Shown one piece after another: positions 51,353 through 60,295 of a stretch of 64,000 bases of DNA. The notes under the pieces were generated by a model. It did no database searches. It was not told the origin of the DNA and was given only the letters and a program-made list of their open reading frames with translations. Numbering within the stretch: the first letter of the stretch is position 1; each line of letters starts with the position of its first letter. Both the position numbers and the translations under genes were made by a program. The DNA is from an uncultured Roseobacter sp. (GTDB lineage Bacteria; Pseudomonadota; Alphaproteobacteria; Rhodobacterales; Rhodobacteraceae): contig NZ_CANLKW010000003.1 in the NCBI RefSeq assembly GCF_947491795.1, positions 372,001-436,000 on the forward strand, written 5' to 3'.

Positions 51353-52078
51353 TCAGCCCCGCTTTCTGAAGAAGTTCTTCGCCGTTTCGCGTTTCAGGCC
51401 CGCGATGGCCGACATCGGATCAAGTTCATTTGGACAATAGACCGTACAACTGCCCATAGAATGGCAGTTATGGCATCCACCCGTCCCGGACACCGCATCC
51501 AGAATACTCTCGCGGGCGTCATGTTTCGCATCATTATAGAGCGTCCAGGCCCGTTGCAGCGCGGCAGGTCCGAGGTAATCTGCATTGCCTGCGACCGTAT
51601 CACAGGCCGCATAACACACAGAGCAGTTGATACATTCGATACCGGCGCTTGCCTCTGTCCGTTCAGGCCCTGCGGGGTCCACCGGTTCTATCGGATCATA
51701 GCGCGAACCACTGGGTGCGTGAACACCACCGGCGGCAACCCATTTGTCAAAAAACGGGTCCATGTCCGCCGCAAGGTCCTTGATAACCGGCAGATTTCGC
51801 AACGGCCCGATTTGTACCGCGCCATCTTTCACCACGGTTTTTATATGCGTTCGGCACGTCCAGCGCGGACGGCCGTTCACCATCATGGCGCAGGACCCGC
51901 ACATACCCACCCGGCAGGCAAAACGATAGGTCAGGGTAGGATCCGCATATTGCTGAATCCATGAAACGACATCCAGGATAGTCTGGCTCTCGTACGCAGG
52001 CACCTGAAAGGTCTGATATGCCCCGTCGGAATCACCCCGCCAGACCGACACGTCCAGTTTTTCGGCTTGCGCGCTCAC
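51353..52078 (-). CDS. Succinate dehydrogenase-like iron-sulfur subunit
   Basis: From the GTG at 52078 (AGGAG upstream) this is a 241-residue protein. The N-terminal [2Fe-2S] ferredoxin domain has CRVGMCGSCAMMVNG plus a fourth Cys, and the C-terminal domain has CINCSVCYAACD and CHNCHSMGSCTVYCPN. This matches SdhB/FrdB. The second motif has an extra CHN before the usual CHxxxxC, and Asp follows the last Cys of the first. First gene of the operon; the longer frame upstream to 52417 has no ribosome site. Confidence 0.92.
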   Translation of the reverse strand: MSAQAEKLDVSVWRGDSDGAYQTFQVPAYESQTILDVVSWIQQYADPTLTYRFACRVGMCGSCAMMVNGRPRWTCRTHIKTVVKDGAVQIGPLRNLPVIKDLAADMDPFFDKWVAAGGVHAPSGSRYDPIEPVDPAGPERTEASAGIECINCSVCYAACDTVAGNADYLGPAALQRAWTLYNDAKHDARESILDAVSGTGGCHNCHSMGSCTVYCPNELDPMSAIAGLKRETAKNFFRKRG

Positions 52079-52181
52079 CCGGTGCTCCTGACTTGTGGAA
52101 AACAGCTTCGGCAAGGTATAACTTGGAGCACAGCTAACGAGAAGGAATATGTTCTTATGGTTTTCGTAAGCACTGCTTACA

Positions 52182-52988
52182 ATGCAGGCAGCAGTCACCA
52201 TGGATGATACCGGTCTTGAAACGCTGATCTGTGAACGGTTCGGAGAGGCACCGGAGGTGCCGGAAAGCCTGAAGAAAAACATCGGGCTTTGCCGTATGGC
52301 CGGCCGCGGCTCCTGCAGGTCATTTCTGCCAGGCGCTCCGGACAAAGCTGTTCTGAAGACGCTCGCAGCTGTCGCACTCGCCGCGCCCTCGAAAAGCGAT
52401 CTGCAGCAGCGTGACATTCTGCTCGTCCAGGATGCTCACAAAACCGCACAGCTTAAAGACCTTCTGAAAGCACAGGAGTGGATTGCCGGCGCACCTGCTT
52501 TCGTTGTGTTTCTAGCCGACAACCGCCGCCAGCGGCAGATACAGGACTGGCACGCACAGCCCTTTCCCAACGATCACCTGGATGCGTTCTTTAATGCGTC
52601 GCTCGACGCGGGAATCGCGCTGAATGCATTCATGACGGCCGCAGAAGCGACCGGGCTGGGATGTTGCCCGATCAGCACGATCCGAAACCACATGTCAGAG
52701 GTGCGCGATCTCTTCGGGCTACCGGATCATGTCTTTGCCGTTGCTGCGATGGCGGTAGGCCACCCCGCAGAGCGCCCGCGTATCAGCCCCCGGCTGTCGC
52801 TGGAAACAACAGTTCACTCAGATGTCTATCGCGACACCAACTGGCCGGACGTCGCAGAATATGATGCCAGACGGCGCGGAAATTCAGACGCGCCCGCCTG
52901 GTCTGAGGCAAAAGCCCAAATGTATTCAAAAACACAACGCACCGGTTTCGGCGATTTTATCCGAAGGATCGGGTTTCGCACTGATTAA
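52182..52988 (+). CDS. Nitroreductase-family FMN oxidoreductase
   Basis: The 268-residue protein has the nitroreductase fold: GRGSCRSFLPGAP (RxSCRxF-type FMN contact) near the N-terminus, ALAAPSKSDLQQRDILLV, and EATGLGCCPISTIRNHM. NfsA-like enzymes use NAD(P)H to reduce nitro, quinone or enone substrates. The start could be ATG 52182 or 52200; neither has a strong ribosome site. It is divergent from the succinate dehydrogenase-like operon, with only about 100 bases between, and is convergent with the aminotransferase gene. Confidence 0.88.
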   Translation: MQAAVTMDDTGLETLICERFGEAPEVPESLKKNIGLCRMAGRGSCRSFLPGAPDKAVLKTLAAVALAAPSKSDLQQRDILLVQDAHKTAQLKDLLKAQEWIAGAPAFVVFLADNRRQRQIQDWHAQPFPNDHLDAFFNASLDAGIALNAFMTAAEATGLGCCPISTIRNHMSEVRDLFGLPDHVFAVAAMAVGHPAERPRISPRLSLETTVHSDVYRDTNWPDVAEYDARRRGNSDAPAWSEAKAQMYSKTQRTGFGDFIRRIGFRTD

Positions 52989-52997
52989 GTGCGTACA

Positions 52998-54314
52998 TCA
53001 AAGCACAGCATCAAAAGTCTTTTTCAGCTTGCTGACAATCTCGTCCACATGCGCGTCTTCCATAATAAATGGCGGTGCAAGCAGTACGTGATCGCCGTAT
53101 TGTCCGTCGACCGTGCCACCCATCGGGTAGCAAAGCAGCCCGTTGGCAAAGGCAGTCTGTTTCAGTTTCTTGTGCGTGGCCTTTGACGGGTCAAAGGGTT
53201 GTTTGTCTGCTCTGTCCCGGACGACTTCCAGCCCGATAAAGAGACCGCGCCCACGGATATCGCCAATGTGCGGATGCTGTCCAAACTCGGACCGCAGAGC
53301 TGCCTGCAGGGTTTCGCCCATTTCGGCACACCGTGCGACCAGCCCGCCTGTCAGTTTGGCGACAACCGCATTCCCGGCAGCGCAGGCCGTAGGGTGCCCG
53401 ATGTACGTGTGCCCGTGCTGGAAAAAGCCCGACCCGTTCGCGATGGCCTCGTGAATTTTGCCCGTGCACATCATAGCCCCGATCGGCTGATACCCCGCGC
53501 CCAGTCCCTTGGCGATAGTGACGATATCTGCTGTTATCCCCTCCTGCGCATGTGCAAAAAGACTGCCGGTGCGTCCCATGCCGCACATAACCTCATCCAG
53601 GATCAGCAGAATGCCGTGCCGGTCGCAGATGTCCCGGACCCGTTTAAAGTATCCTTCCACAGGTGCGACCGCCCCAAGCGTGGCGCCGACAACCGGCTCT
53701 GCCACAAAAGCGATAACCGTTTCGGGTCCGACCCGCTCCAGTTCAGCTTCCAGCTCATTGGCGACGCGCTGTCCGTAGTCAAACGCGCTCTCGTCTTCCT
53801 GTTGCCCCCTGTATGCATAGCAGGGCGAGATCAGCGAGGTATCGACCATGATCGGCGCAAAAGCCTGCTTGCGCCACACATTGCCGCCGGTGGCCAGTGC
53901 ACCCAGCGTGTTGCCATGGTAACTCTGCCGCCGTGCGATAAAATGCCGGCGCGCAGGTTCGCCTGTTTCAACAAAATACTGACGCGCGAGTTTCAGCGCC
54001 GCCTCAACCGCTTCTGATCCGCCGGAAACGAAATACACTTTCTCCAGATGACCCGGGGCCGCCGCAACCAGGCGGTCGGCAAGTTCTTCGGCAGGGTCGG
54101 ATGTGAAAAAACTTGTGTGAGCATAGGAAAGAGAGGCGACCTGCTCCTGGATCGCCCGGATGACGTCGGTGTCTCCGTGTCCCAGACAGGACACGGCAGC
54201 TCCACCCGACCCGTCGAAATACTGTTTTCCATCAGCATCATAGAGATAGACACCCTTACCGGACGCCGCCCGGGGCGGCACCGACTTCGAATTGCGCGCA
54301 AAGACATGTGACAC
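52998..54314 (-). CDS. Class III PLP aminotransferase
   Basis: From the GTG at 54314 (GGGGGAAAG upstream) the protein has 438 residues. Family motifs are YFDGSGGAAVSCLGHG, FVSGGSEAVEAALKLARQ, ILDEVMCGMGRTG and the PLP Lys in TIAKGLGAGYQPIGAMM, then GHTYIGHPTACAAGNAV. Such omega-aminotransferases act on taurine, beta-alanine, GABA, polyamines or similar. A RpiR regulator and a TAXI TRAP transporter follow on the other strand, which suggests the amino substrate is imported by that transporter; this is inference. Confidence 0.92.
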   Translation of the reverse strand: MSHVFARNSKSVPPRAASGKGVYLYDADGKQYFDGSGGAAVSCLGHGDTDVIRAIQEQVASLSYAHTSFFTSDPAEELADRLVAAAPGHLEKVYFVSGGSEAVEAALKLARQYFVETGEPARRHFIARRQSYHGNTLGALATGGNVWRKQAFAPIMVDTSLISPCYAYRGQQEDESAFDYGQRVANELEAELERVGPETVIAFVAEPVVGATLGAVAPVEGYFKRVRDICDRHGILLILDEVMCGMGRTGSLFAHAQEGITADIVTIAKGLGAGYQPIGAMMCTGKIHEAIANGSGFFQHGHTYIGHPTACAAGNAVVAKLTGGLVARCAEMGETLQAALRSEFGQHPHIGDIRGRGLFIGLEVVRDRADKQPFDPSKATHKKLKQTAFANGLLCYPMGGTVDGQYGDHVLLAPPFIMEDAHVDEIVSKLKKTFDAVL

Positions 54315-54421
54315 TGATCTTTCCCCCGTCTGATGGTCATCACAACTGAAACACATGGCGCTCAAGTTGACAATGCGGTGAAACAAATGAATCATCCGCG
54401 TCAGATTCGATTGGGGGATGA

Positions 54422-55291
54422 ATGTCCGGTTCAGCGCGGCTCGACAGCAGAATTTCGGCGCAGTACAGCGACCTGAGCGGTCGTCTTAAACAGGCGGCGG
54501 ACTATGTGGTGGCGCACCCTTTTGACATCGCCACGAGGTCGTTGCGGTCTGTTGCCGCCGAAAGCCGGATTGCACCGGCGTCTTTTTCCCGGCTGGCGCG
54601 TGCACTCGGGTACGACGGTTTTGCAGACCTGCGCGGTGATATCCGCACCGCGATGAACCACCGTGTGAACAGCCAGACCCATCGGGCAGCACAGCTGAGC
54701 AATCTGCAAAGTACACCCCAGCGGGACTTTATGGCCGACCACATGGATGCCTGCGTCGGAAATATTCGCAGCCTGCAGGCGCGCATGGACCCACAGATCA
54801 TGGCCGATACAGTGTCCCGTCTGCATGCGGCACGCACTGTCAAAGTATTCGGCGCCCCCGGTTCATCCGGAATTTCCGAACAACTGACGTATATGGCCAG
54901 CCTGCTTTTCGATAACTGGCAGTTTGCAGGCCACATGGGAGCATCTCTGGGGGCGGAAATTGCCGCTCTGACCGATCAGGATGCCCTGATCGTGATTACA
55001 AAGCGACCTTTTGCGCCCAGATCAGTGCGTGCGGCGGAACTGGCGCGTCAAAAAGGTACCTTTGTGGTTGTAATTACGGACACGCACACCTGCCCTGCCT
55101 TGCAACATGCATCGGCGCAGTTCATCATTCCAAGCGACTCACCAAATTTCTTTTCATCATATACGGCGAGCCTTTTTTTTGCAGAGACCCTGATCGGGAT
55201 GCTCGCTGGTATCGGCGGGGAAGCGTCCCAGGCGCGGATTGCCGAGGTGGAAAGTAATAATCGCCGTCTGTTCGAAGTGATCGACGGTTAA
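54422..55291 (+). CDS. RpiR/MurR-family transcriptional regulator with SIS domain
   Basis: A 289-residue protein with an N-terminal HTH_6 domain (about 1-80, YDGFADLRGDIRTAM region) and a SIS-type sugar/ligand domain (about 130-270, VKVFGAPGSSGISEQLTYMAS and LIVITKRPFAPRSVRAAEL). Although SIS domains usually bind phosphosugars, RpiR relatives near amino-acid or carboxylate transporters are common. It is divergent from the aminotransferase gene and 30 bases before a TAXI receptor gene, likely controlling both. Confidence 0.88.
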   Translation: MSGSARLDSRISAQYSDLSGRLKQAADYVVAHPFDIATRSLRSVAAESRIAPASFSRLARALGYDGFADLRGDIRTAMNHRVNSQTHRAAQLSNLQSTPQRDFMADHMDACVGNIRSLQARMDPQIMADTVSRLHAARTVKVFGAPGSSGISEQLTYMASLLFDNWQFAGHMGASLGAEIAALTDQDALIVITKRPFAPRSVRAAELARQKGTFVVVITDTHTCPALQHASAQFIIPSDSPNFFSSYTASLFFAETLIGMLAGIGGEASQARIAEVESNNRRLFEVIDG

Positions 55292-55321
55292 AAGACGACC
55301 AAAAACAAATGGGAGAAACCA

Positions 55322-56290
55322 ATGTTTAACAAACTGAAACTGACAGCGGCAGGCGCCAGCCTTGCGATGCTGATGGCACCTGCGGCAATGGCCGAAGAGT
55401 TCATCACCATCGGGACAGGCGGCGTTACCGGCGTTTACTATCCGACAGGTGGCGCGATCTGCCGTCTGGTGAACAAAGGCCGCAAGGAGCACGGCATCCG
55501 CTGTTCTGTGGAATCCACAGGTGGTTCGGTCTACAACATCAACACAATCCGCGCAGGCGAGCTTGAGTTCGGCGTTGCCCAGTCTGACTGGCAGTACCAT
55601 GCCTACAACGGCACCTCCCGTTTCGAAGAACAGGGTGCATTTGAAGACCTGCGCGCTGTGTTCTCTGTACACCCGGAGCCCTTTACGGTTGTGGCGCGCG
55701 CAGATGCGGGGGTGAAAACCCTCTCTGACATCAAAGGCAAGCGTGTGAACATCGGCAACCCCGGTTCCGGTGCGCGCGGCACCACAGAGGTTGTTCTGGA
55801 AGCAATGGGCTGGTCCACCGATGATCTGGCACTTGCGGCAGAGTTGAAAGCGGCAGAGCAGTCAGCCGCGCTTTGCGACAACCAGATCGACGTGATGATC
55901 TATACCGTCGGCCACCCGTCGGGCTCTATCCAGGAAGCGACAACCGCCTGCGATTCCGTACTGGTCGAAGTGTCCGGTGCCGAAATCGACAAGCTGATCA
56001 GCGAAAACTCCTACTACCGGACGGCTAAAATCCCCGGTGGAATGTATCGCGGGTCGGACGCGGATGTCAGCACATTTGGTGTAGGCGCAACCTTTGTGAC
56101 CTCAGCCGGTGTGTCAGAAGATGCGGTTTATGCTGTTGTTGCTGCGGTGTTTGACAACTTTGACGATTTCAAAAAGCTGCACCCGGCGTTCGCCAACCTC
56201 GAAGCTGAGGAAATGGCAACAGCAGGTCTGTCTGCGCCGCTGCACCCCGGTGCTGCGAAATACTACAAAGAAAAAGGCTGGATTGAATAA
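55322..56290 (+). CDS. TAXI-family TRAP transporter substrate-binding protein
   Basis: The 322-residue protein has a signal peptide ending AAMAEE and TAXI-type motifs: [76 protein letters not shown] and [23 protein letters not shown] receptors import glutamate, aspartate or other carboxylates and usually work with fused permeases, as here. Ligand not known. RBS GGGAGA precedes the ATG. Confidence 0.92.
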   Translation: MFNKLKLTAAGASLAMLMAPAAMAEEFITIGTGGVTGVYYPTGGAICRLVNKGRKEHGIRCSVESTGGSVYNINTIRAGELEFGVAQSDWQYHAYNGTSRFEEQGAFEDLRAVFSVHPEPFTVVARADAGVKTLSDIKGKRVNIGNPGSGARGTTEVVLEAMGWSTDDLALAAELKAAEQSAALCDNQIDVMIYTVGHPSGSIQEATTACDSVLVEVSGAEIDKLISENSYYRTAKIPGGMYRGSDADVSTFGVGATFVTSAGVSEDAVYAVVAAVFDNFDDFKKLHPAFANLEAEEMATAGLSAPLHPGAAKYYKEKGWIE

Positions 56291-56312
56291 TCAACCGGCT
56301 TTCTGATGATGT

Positions 56313-56336
56313 CAGGGGGCGGTTCGCCGCCCCCTG
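56313..56336 (+). other. UUCG-capped hairpin after the TAXI receptor gene
   Basis: CAGGGGGCGG, TTCG and CCGCCCCCTG form a perfect 10-bp stem with the very stable UUCG loop. No U-run follows. It is placed between receptor and fused permease genes (gap 117 bases) and is likely a transcript stabiliser or attenuator that keeps receptor mRNA in excess. Confidence 0.65.
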
Positions 56337-56407
56337 CGCACCCGCACCAGCGGGACATATTTAAAAATGTAAAAGCCGTATAAGCGGTATTTCAGGGAGA
56401 CAGTAAC

Positions 56408-59020
56408 ATGGCCGAACAGACCGGTGGCGGACGCGCGCTTTCCGACGAAGAACTGGCAGATCTCGTTGCATCCTCGGACGCAGGGGGACGGAACCCCGTC
56501 GGTGCCGTGGGCACTTTTCTCGCCATTACCGCAATCATATGGTCATTGTTCCAGGTGATCCTTGCGTCACCGCTGGCCAACCAGCTGCTGCCAGGATCGG
56601 TCATTAACAACTCCCGCCAGATCCACCTGGCCTTTTCAGTTTTCCTGGCTTTCATGGCCTACCCGATGTTCAAATCCAGCCCGCGGCACTACATCCCGCT
56701 GCAGGACTGGGGGCTTGCCATAGCGGGTGCCGGTATCGCGATGTACGGGTACATCTTTTACGACAAGATCGTGAATTCAGGCGGTCTGGCCGATGACGTC
56801 GACAAGTGGTTTGCGCTGGCCGGTCTGATCATCCTGTTCGAAGGCGCGCGCCGCGCTCTTGGGCCGGCGATGGCGATCATCGCCACGATTTTCCTGCTCT
56901 ATGTCTTCTTTGGATCGTCGCAGGCGGTTCCGGACGTTATCCGCTGGAAAGGCGCGAGCCTGCAAAAGGCGATGAGCCATATGTGGATCACCTCCGAAGG
57001 CGTTTTCGGCATCGCTCTGGGTGTTTCGACAAAGTTCGTCTTTCTCTTCGTGCTCTTCGGCGCCCTGCTCGATAAGGCGGGAGCGGGCAACTATTTCATC
57101 AAAATGGCGTTTGGCGCGCTCGGTCACCTCAAGGGTGGCCCGGCCAAGGCGGCGGTTGTGGGCTCTGCTGCAACCGGTCTGATCTCCGGCTCTTCAATCG
57201 CCAACGTGGTGACAACCGGTACCTTCACAATTCCGCTGATGAAACGCGTAGGCTTTTCGTCCGAAAAGGGCGGCGCCGTTGAAGTGGCGTCCTCTGTGAA
57301 TGGCCAGATCATGCCACCGGTCATGGGGGCTGCTGCCTTTCTGATGGTGGAATATGTCGGCATCTCGTACGTCGAGGTCATCACCCACGCCTTCCTGCCC
57401 GCAACGATCTCATACATCGCGCTGGTCTACATCGTCCACCTTGAGGCGGTGAAGAACAACATGCCGACGCTGGGCAACCGAGTCGTTTCGATGGGCAAAA
57501 CCATTGGTGGCATGGCAGCCTTCTTTGTGGGCTTTGCCGGCCTGTGCTATGGCGTTCAGTACCCGGTCGGCTGGATCGTGGCGGCCACGGCGAATTCCGG
57601 GCTTGTCCTGTCCGTACTGATCTTTGTGGCCTATGCGCTGCTGCTCTGGATGGCATCCTCTGTGCCCGATCTGGAACCGGACGATCCGAACGCAGAAGAA
57701 GTCGAACTGCCTGTAGTCGGCGAAATCTACAAATCCGGTCTCTACTATCTGCTGCCGATCATCGTGCTGGTGTACTTCCTGATGATCGAACAGAAATCAC
57801 CCGGCCTGTCTGCTTTCTGGGCAACGATGCTGCTCTTTGTCATTCTGCTGACCCAGAGACCGCTCAAAGCCATTTTCCGGGGTGAGGGCAGCGTTCTGAT
57901 GGAACGCTTCCGCGACGGGGTGGCGGACCTGCTGCAGGGTCTCATTGACGGCGCGCGCAATATGATCGGTATCGGTCTGGCGACAGCGACCGCCGGTGTG
58001 ATCGTGGGTACCGTGACACTGACCGGTGTGGGCCAGGTTATGGCAGACCTTGTTGAGTTTCTTTCGGGCGGCAACCTGATCCTGATGCTCATCATGGTCG
58101 GGATTCTCAGCCTGATCCTTGGCATGGGTCTGCCGACGACGGCAAACTACATCGTGGTGTCATCGCTCATGGCGGGTGTCGTTGTTGAACTGGGCGCACA
58201 GTCCGGCCTGATTGTGCCGCTGATCGCGGTGCACCTCTTTGTGTTCTACTTCGGTATTATGGCGGATGTGACACCGCCCGTGGGTCTGGCGAGCTTTGCC
58301 GCCGCTGCGGTGTCCGGCGGTGATGCGATCAAGACCGGCTTTGTGGCCTTCTTCTACAGCCTGCGCACAATTGCGCTGCCGTTTGTGTTCATCTTTAATA
58401 CTGATCTGCTGCTGATCGACGTCACCTGGGCGCAGGGCATACTTGTCTTTATCTCTGCGACGATTGCCATCCTGGTCTTTACAGCCGGTACAATGGGCTA
58501 CTTCCTGACACGCAGCCGCATCTATGAAAGCATCGCGCTGATCCTTGTGTCGTTCATGCTCTTCCGTCCTGACTTCTTCATGGACCGTCTGCAGCCTCCG
58601 TTCGAGGACATCGCGCCGGCAGCCTTTGCGGAAAAGGTGGAAGCTGCGACGCCTGGCAAAGAATTCCGTGTGGTTGTGAACGGCCCGGATTTCGATACAG
58701 GCGAGCCGCTGGAAACCACGCTGCTGGTTGTCGTGGGCGATGAGGCCGAAGGCAGCCGCATGGACGCACTTGGGCTTCTGACAGTGCCCGACGGCGATGT
58801 GGTCACACTGGAAGAGCCGCTCTTTGGCACGCCCTATGCCGACACATTCCAGGGCTATGACTTCTACGGTGACGACTTTGTGACCATCACGGCTGTCAAA
58901 GCCCCGGCGGATCAGCTGCCCAAGGAACTGGTGTTCATTCCGGCCCTGCTGCTGCTGCTCGTGATCGTCATGCTGCAACGCGGACGGGCAGCGCGTGAAC
59001 CCGAGCCCGTAGCGGCGTAA
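56408..59020 (+). CDS. TRAP transporter fused 4TM-12TM permease, with DUF3394 tail
   Basis: An 870-residue membrane protein. A fused four-helix Q-like part (about 30-160) joins a twelve-helix M-like part that includes GALLDKAGAGNYFIKMAFG, SAATGLISGSSIANVVTTGTFTIPLMKRVGF, GMGLPTTANYIVVSSLMAG and GIMADVTPPVGLASFAAAAVSGGD. A soluble tail of about 130 residues (after VSFMLFRPDFF) resembles DUF3394. It is the typical partner of TAXI receptors. RBS GGGAGA precedes the ATG. Confidence 0.93.
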   Translation: MAEQTGGGRALSDEELADLVASSDAGGRNPVGAVGTFLAITAIIWSLFQVILASPLANQLLPGSVINNSRQIHLAFSVFLAFMAYPMFKSSPRHYIPLQDWGLAIAGAGIAMYGYIFYDKIVNSGGLADDVDKWFALAGLIILFEGARRALGPAMAIIATIFLLYVFFGSSQAVPDVIRWKGASLQKAMSHMWITSEGVFGIALGVSTKFVFLFVLFGALLDKAGAGNYFIKMAFGALGHLKGGPAKAAVVGSAATGLISGSSIANVVTTGTFTIPLMKRVGFSSEKGGAVEVASSVNGQIMPPVMGAAAFLMVEYVGISYVEVITHAFLPATISYIALVYIVHLEAVKNNMPTLGNRVVSMGKTIGGMAAFFVGFAGLCYGVQYPVGWIVAATANSGLVLSVLIFVAYALLLWMASSVPDLEPDDPNAEEVELPVVGEIYKSGLYYLLPIIVLVYFLMIEQKSPGLSAFWATMLLFVILLTQRPLKAIFRGEGSVLMERFRDGVADLLQGLIDGARNMIGIGLATATAGVIVGTVTLTGVGQVMADLVEFLSGGNLILMLIMVGILSLILGMGLPTTANYIVVSSLMAGVVVELGAQSGLIVPLIAVHLFVFYFGIMADVTPPVGLASFAAAAVSGGDAIKTGFVAFFYSLRTIALPFVFIFNTDLLLIDVTWAQGILVFISATIAILVFTAGTMGYFLTRSRIYESIALILVSFMLFRPDFFMDRLQPPFEDIAPAAFAEKVEAATPGKEFRVVVNGPDFDTGEPLETTLLVVVGDEAEGSRMDALGLLTVPDGDVVTLEEPLFGTPYADTFQGYDFYGDDFVTITAVKAPADQLPKELVFIPALLLLLVIVMLQRGRAAREPEPVAA

Positions 59021-59025
59021 ACGAT

Positions 59026-59070
59026 ATGCTGCGGCGCTGCACTGATCCGGTGCGGCGCCGCAGCATTTTT
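59026..59070 (+). terminator. Rho-independent terminator of the TAXI transporter operon
   Basis: ATGCTGCGGCGC (59026-59037) and GCGCCGCAGCAT (59055-59066) form a perfect 12-bp stem with a 17-base loop, and the stem is followed directly by TTTT. It lies six bases beyond the permease stop. Confidence 0.92.
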
Positions 59071-59150
59071 CGCATCTGTCATATTTCTCTCATATAACAG
59101 CGGTACAGCGTCAGCGTGATCAGTTGCCGATGTTACCCGCAATTCCCCGG

Positions 59151-59181
59151 CAGGCAGTGCACCCCCACAGTGCGCTGCCTG
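59151..59181. repeat. 12-bp inverted repeat upstream of the arsenate-resistance genes
   Basis: CAGGCAGTGCAC (59151-59162) and GTGCGCTGCCTG (59170-59181) pair with one T-G position around a 7-base loop. It lies 115 bases before the GAPDH ATG, between the upstream terminator and the gene. It may be an operator or mRNA hairpin. An AT-rich patch (about 59079-59097, CATATTTCTCATATAAC) lies further upstream and may be promoter. No ArsR gene is in the window. Confidence 0.35.
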
Positions 59182-59296
59182 TTCATTTCATGTTGCAAGG
59201 CAGGGCTGAGCCGGGGACAGAAGCAGACACCCGGGGCCCGCACGCAAAATACCGCGTCGCAACCCTTCGCAGACAGGACCGGAGAGAACCGAGACG

Positions 59297-60295
59297 ATGA
59301 CAACTTATGCACTGAATGGCCTGGGACGGATTGGCAAACTCGCGCTGCGTCCAATGCTGGAGGCAGGCATGGATATTGCCTGGGCGAACGATGCGACAGG
59401 GGATGCAGCCATGCATGCGCATCTGCTTGAGTTCGATACAGTGCATGGTCGCTGGCCAGCTGAATTCAGCGCCACATCAGGGGCCATTACCATCGATGGA
59501 ACGCATCTGCCGGTTTTCGGCCACAGCCGACCGGAAGACCTGCCGTTGGACGGCGTCGACGTCGTCGTGGACTGCACGGGCGCTTTCAAAACCGAAGCTG
59601 CGCTCGCCCCCTATTTTCAGGCTGGTGTGAAAAAAGTCGTTGTCTCTGCGCCGGTCAAGAATGGCCCGACTGCAAACATTGTCTACGGCGTGAACCATGA
59701 TGTCTACGATCCTGACCAGCACTGCATCGTTACGGCTGCCAGCTGCACCACAAACTGCATCGCGCCTGTGGTCAAAGTCGTGCATGAAAACCTGAAAATC
59801 AGGCACGGATCAATCACAACGATTCACGACGTTACCAACACGCAGACAATCGTTGACCGGCCTGCAAAAGACCTGCGCCGTGCGCGGTCCGCCCTGAACT
59901 CCCTGATCCCGACGACGACGGGAAGTGCGACGGCGATCACCCTGATTTATCCTGAACTCAGGGGGCGTCTGAACGGCCATGCCGTGCGGGTGCCTTTGCT
60001 GAATGCGTCGCTGACGGACTGTGTTTTCGAGCTGGAGCAGGAAACCACAGCAGAGGAGGTCAACGCGCTGTTCCGCGATGCTGCAAACGGCCCCCTCAAA
60101 GGTATCCTGGGCTACGAGGAACGTCCCCTTGTCAGTGCGGATTACACGAACGACCCCCGGTCCGGCATTGTGGATGCGCCCTCGACCATGGTGGTCAACG
60201 GCACGCAGCTGAAAGTCTATGTCTGGTATGACAATGAGTTCGGCTATGCACACCGGCTGGTCGATGTCGCGCGAATGGTGGGCGACAGCCTCTGA
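59297..60295 (+). CDS. ArsJ-associated glyceraldehyde-3-phosphate dehydrogenase
   Basis: This 332-residue GAPDH has catalytic Cys150 in [15 protein letters not shown] and the usual NAD-binding start [17 protein letters not shown]. The family runs the arsenate version of the reaction, forming 1-arseno-3-phosphoglycerate, which breaks down outside the cell after export. The immediate downstream ArsJ gene and one-base overlap identify it as the arsenic-resistance member rather than the central glycolytic enzyme. RBS GGAGAGA lies upstream. Confidence 0.92.
   Translation: MTTYALNGLGRIGKLALRPMLEAGMDIAWANDATGDAAMHAHLLEFDTVHGRWPAEFSATSGAITIDGTHLPVFGHSRPEDLPLDGVDVVVDCTGAFKTEAALAPYFQAGVKKVVVSAPVKNGPTANIVYGVNHDVYDPDQHCIVTAASCTTNCIAPVVKVVHENLKIRHGSITTIHDVTNTQTIVDRPAKDLRRARSALNSLIPTTTGSATAITLIYPELRGRLNGHAVRVPLLNASLTDCVFELEQETTAEEVNALFRDAANGPLKGILGYEERPLVSADYTNDPRSGIVDAPSTMVVNGTQLKVYVWYDNEFGYAHRLVDVARMVGDSL

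Noticed and set aside
59297..60295. Central glycolytic GAPDH
   Set aside because: Overlap with arsJ and the plain two-gene unit point to the arsenate-detoxifying paralogue.
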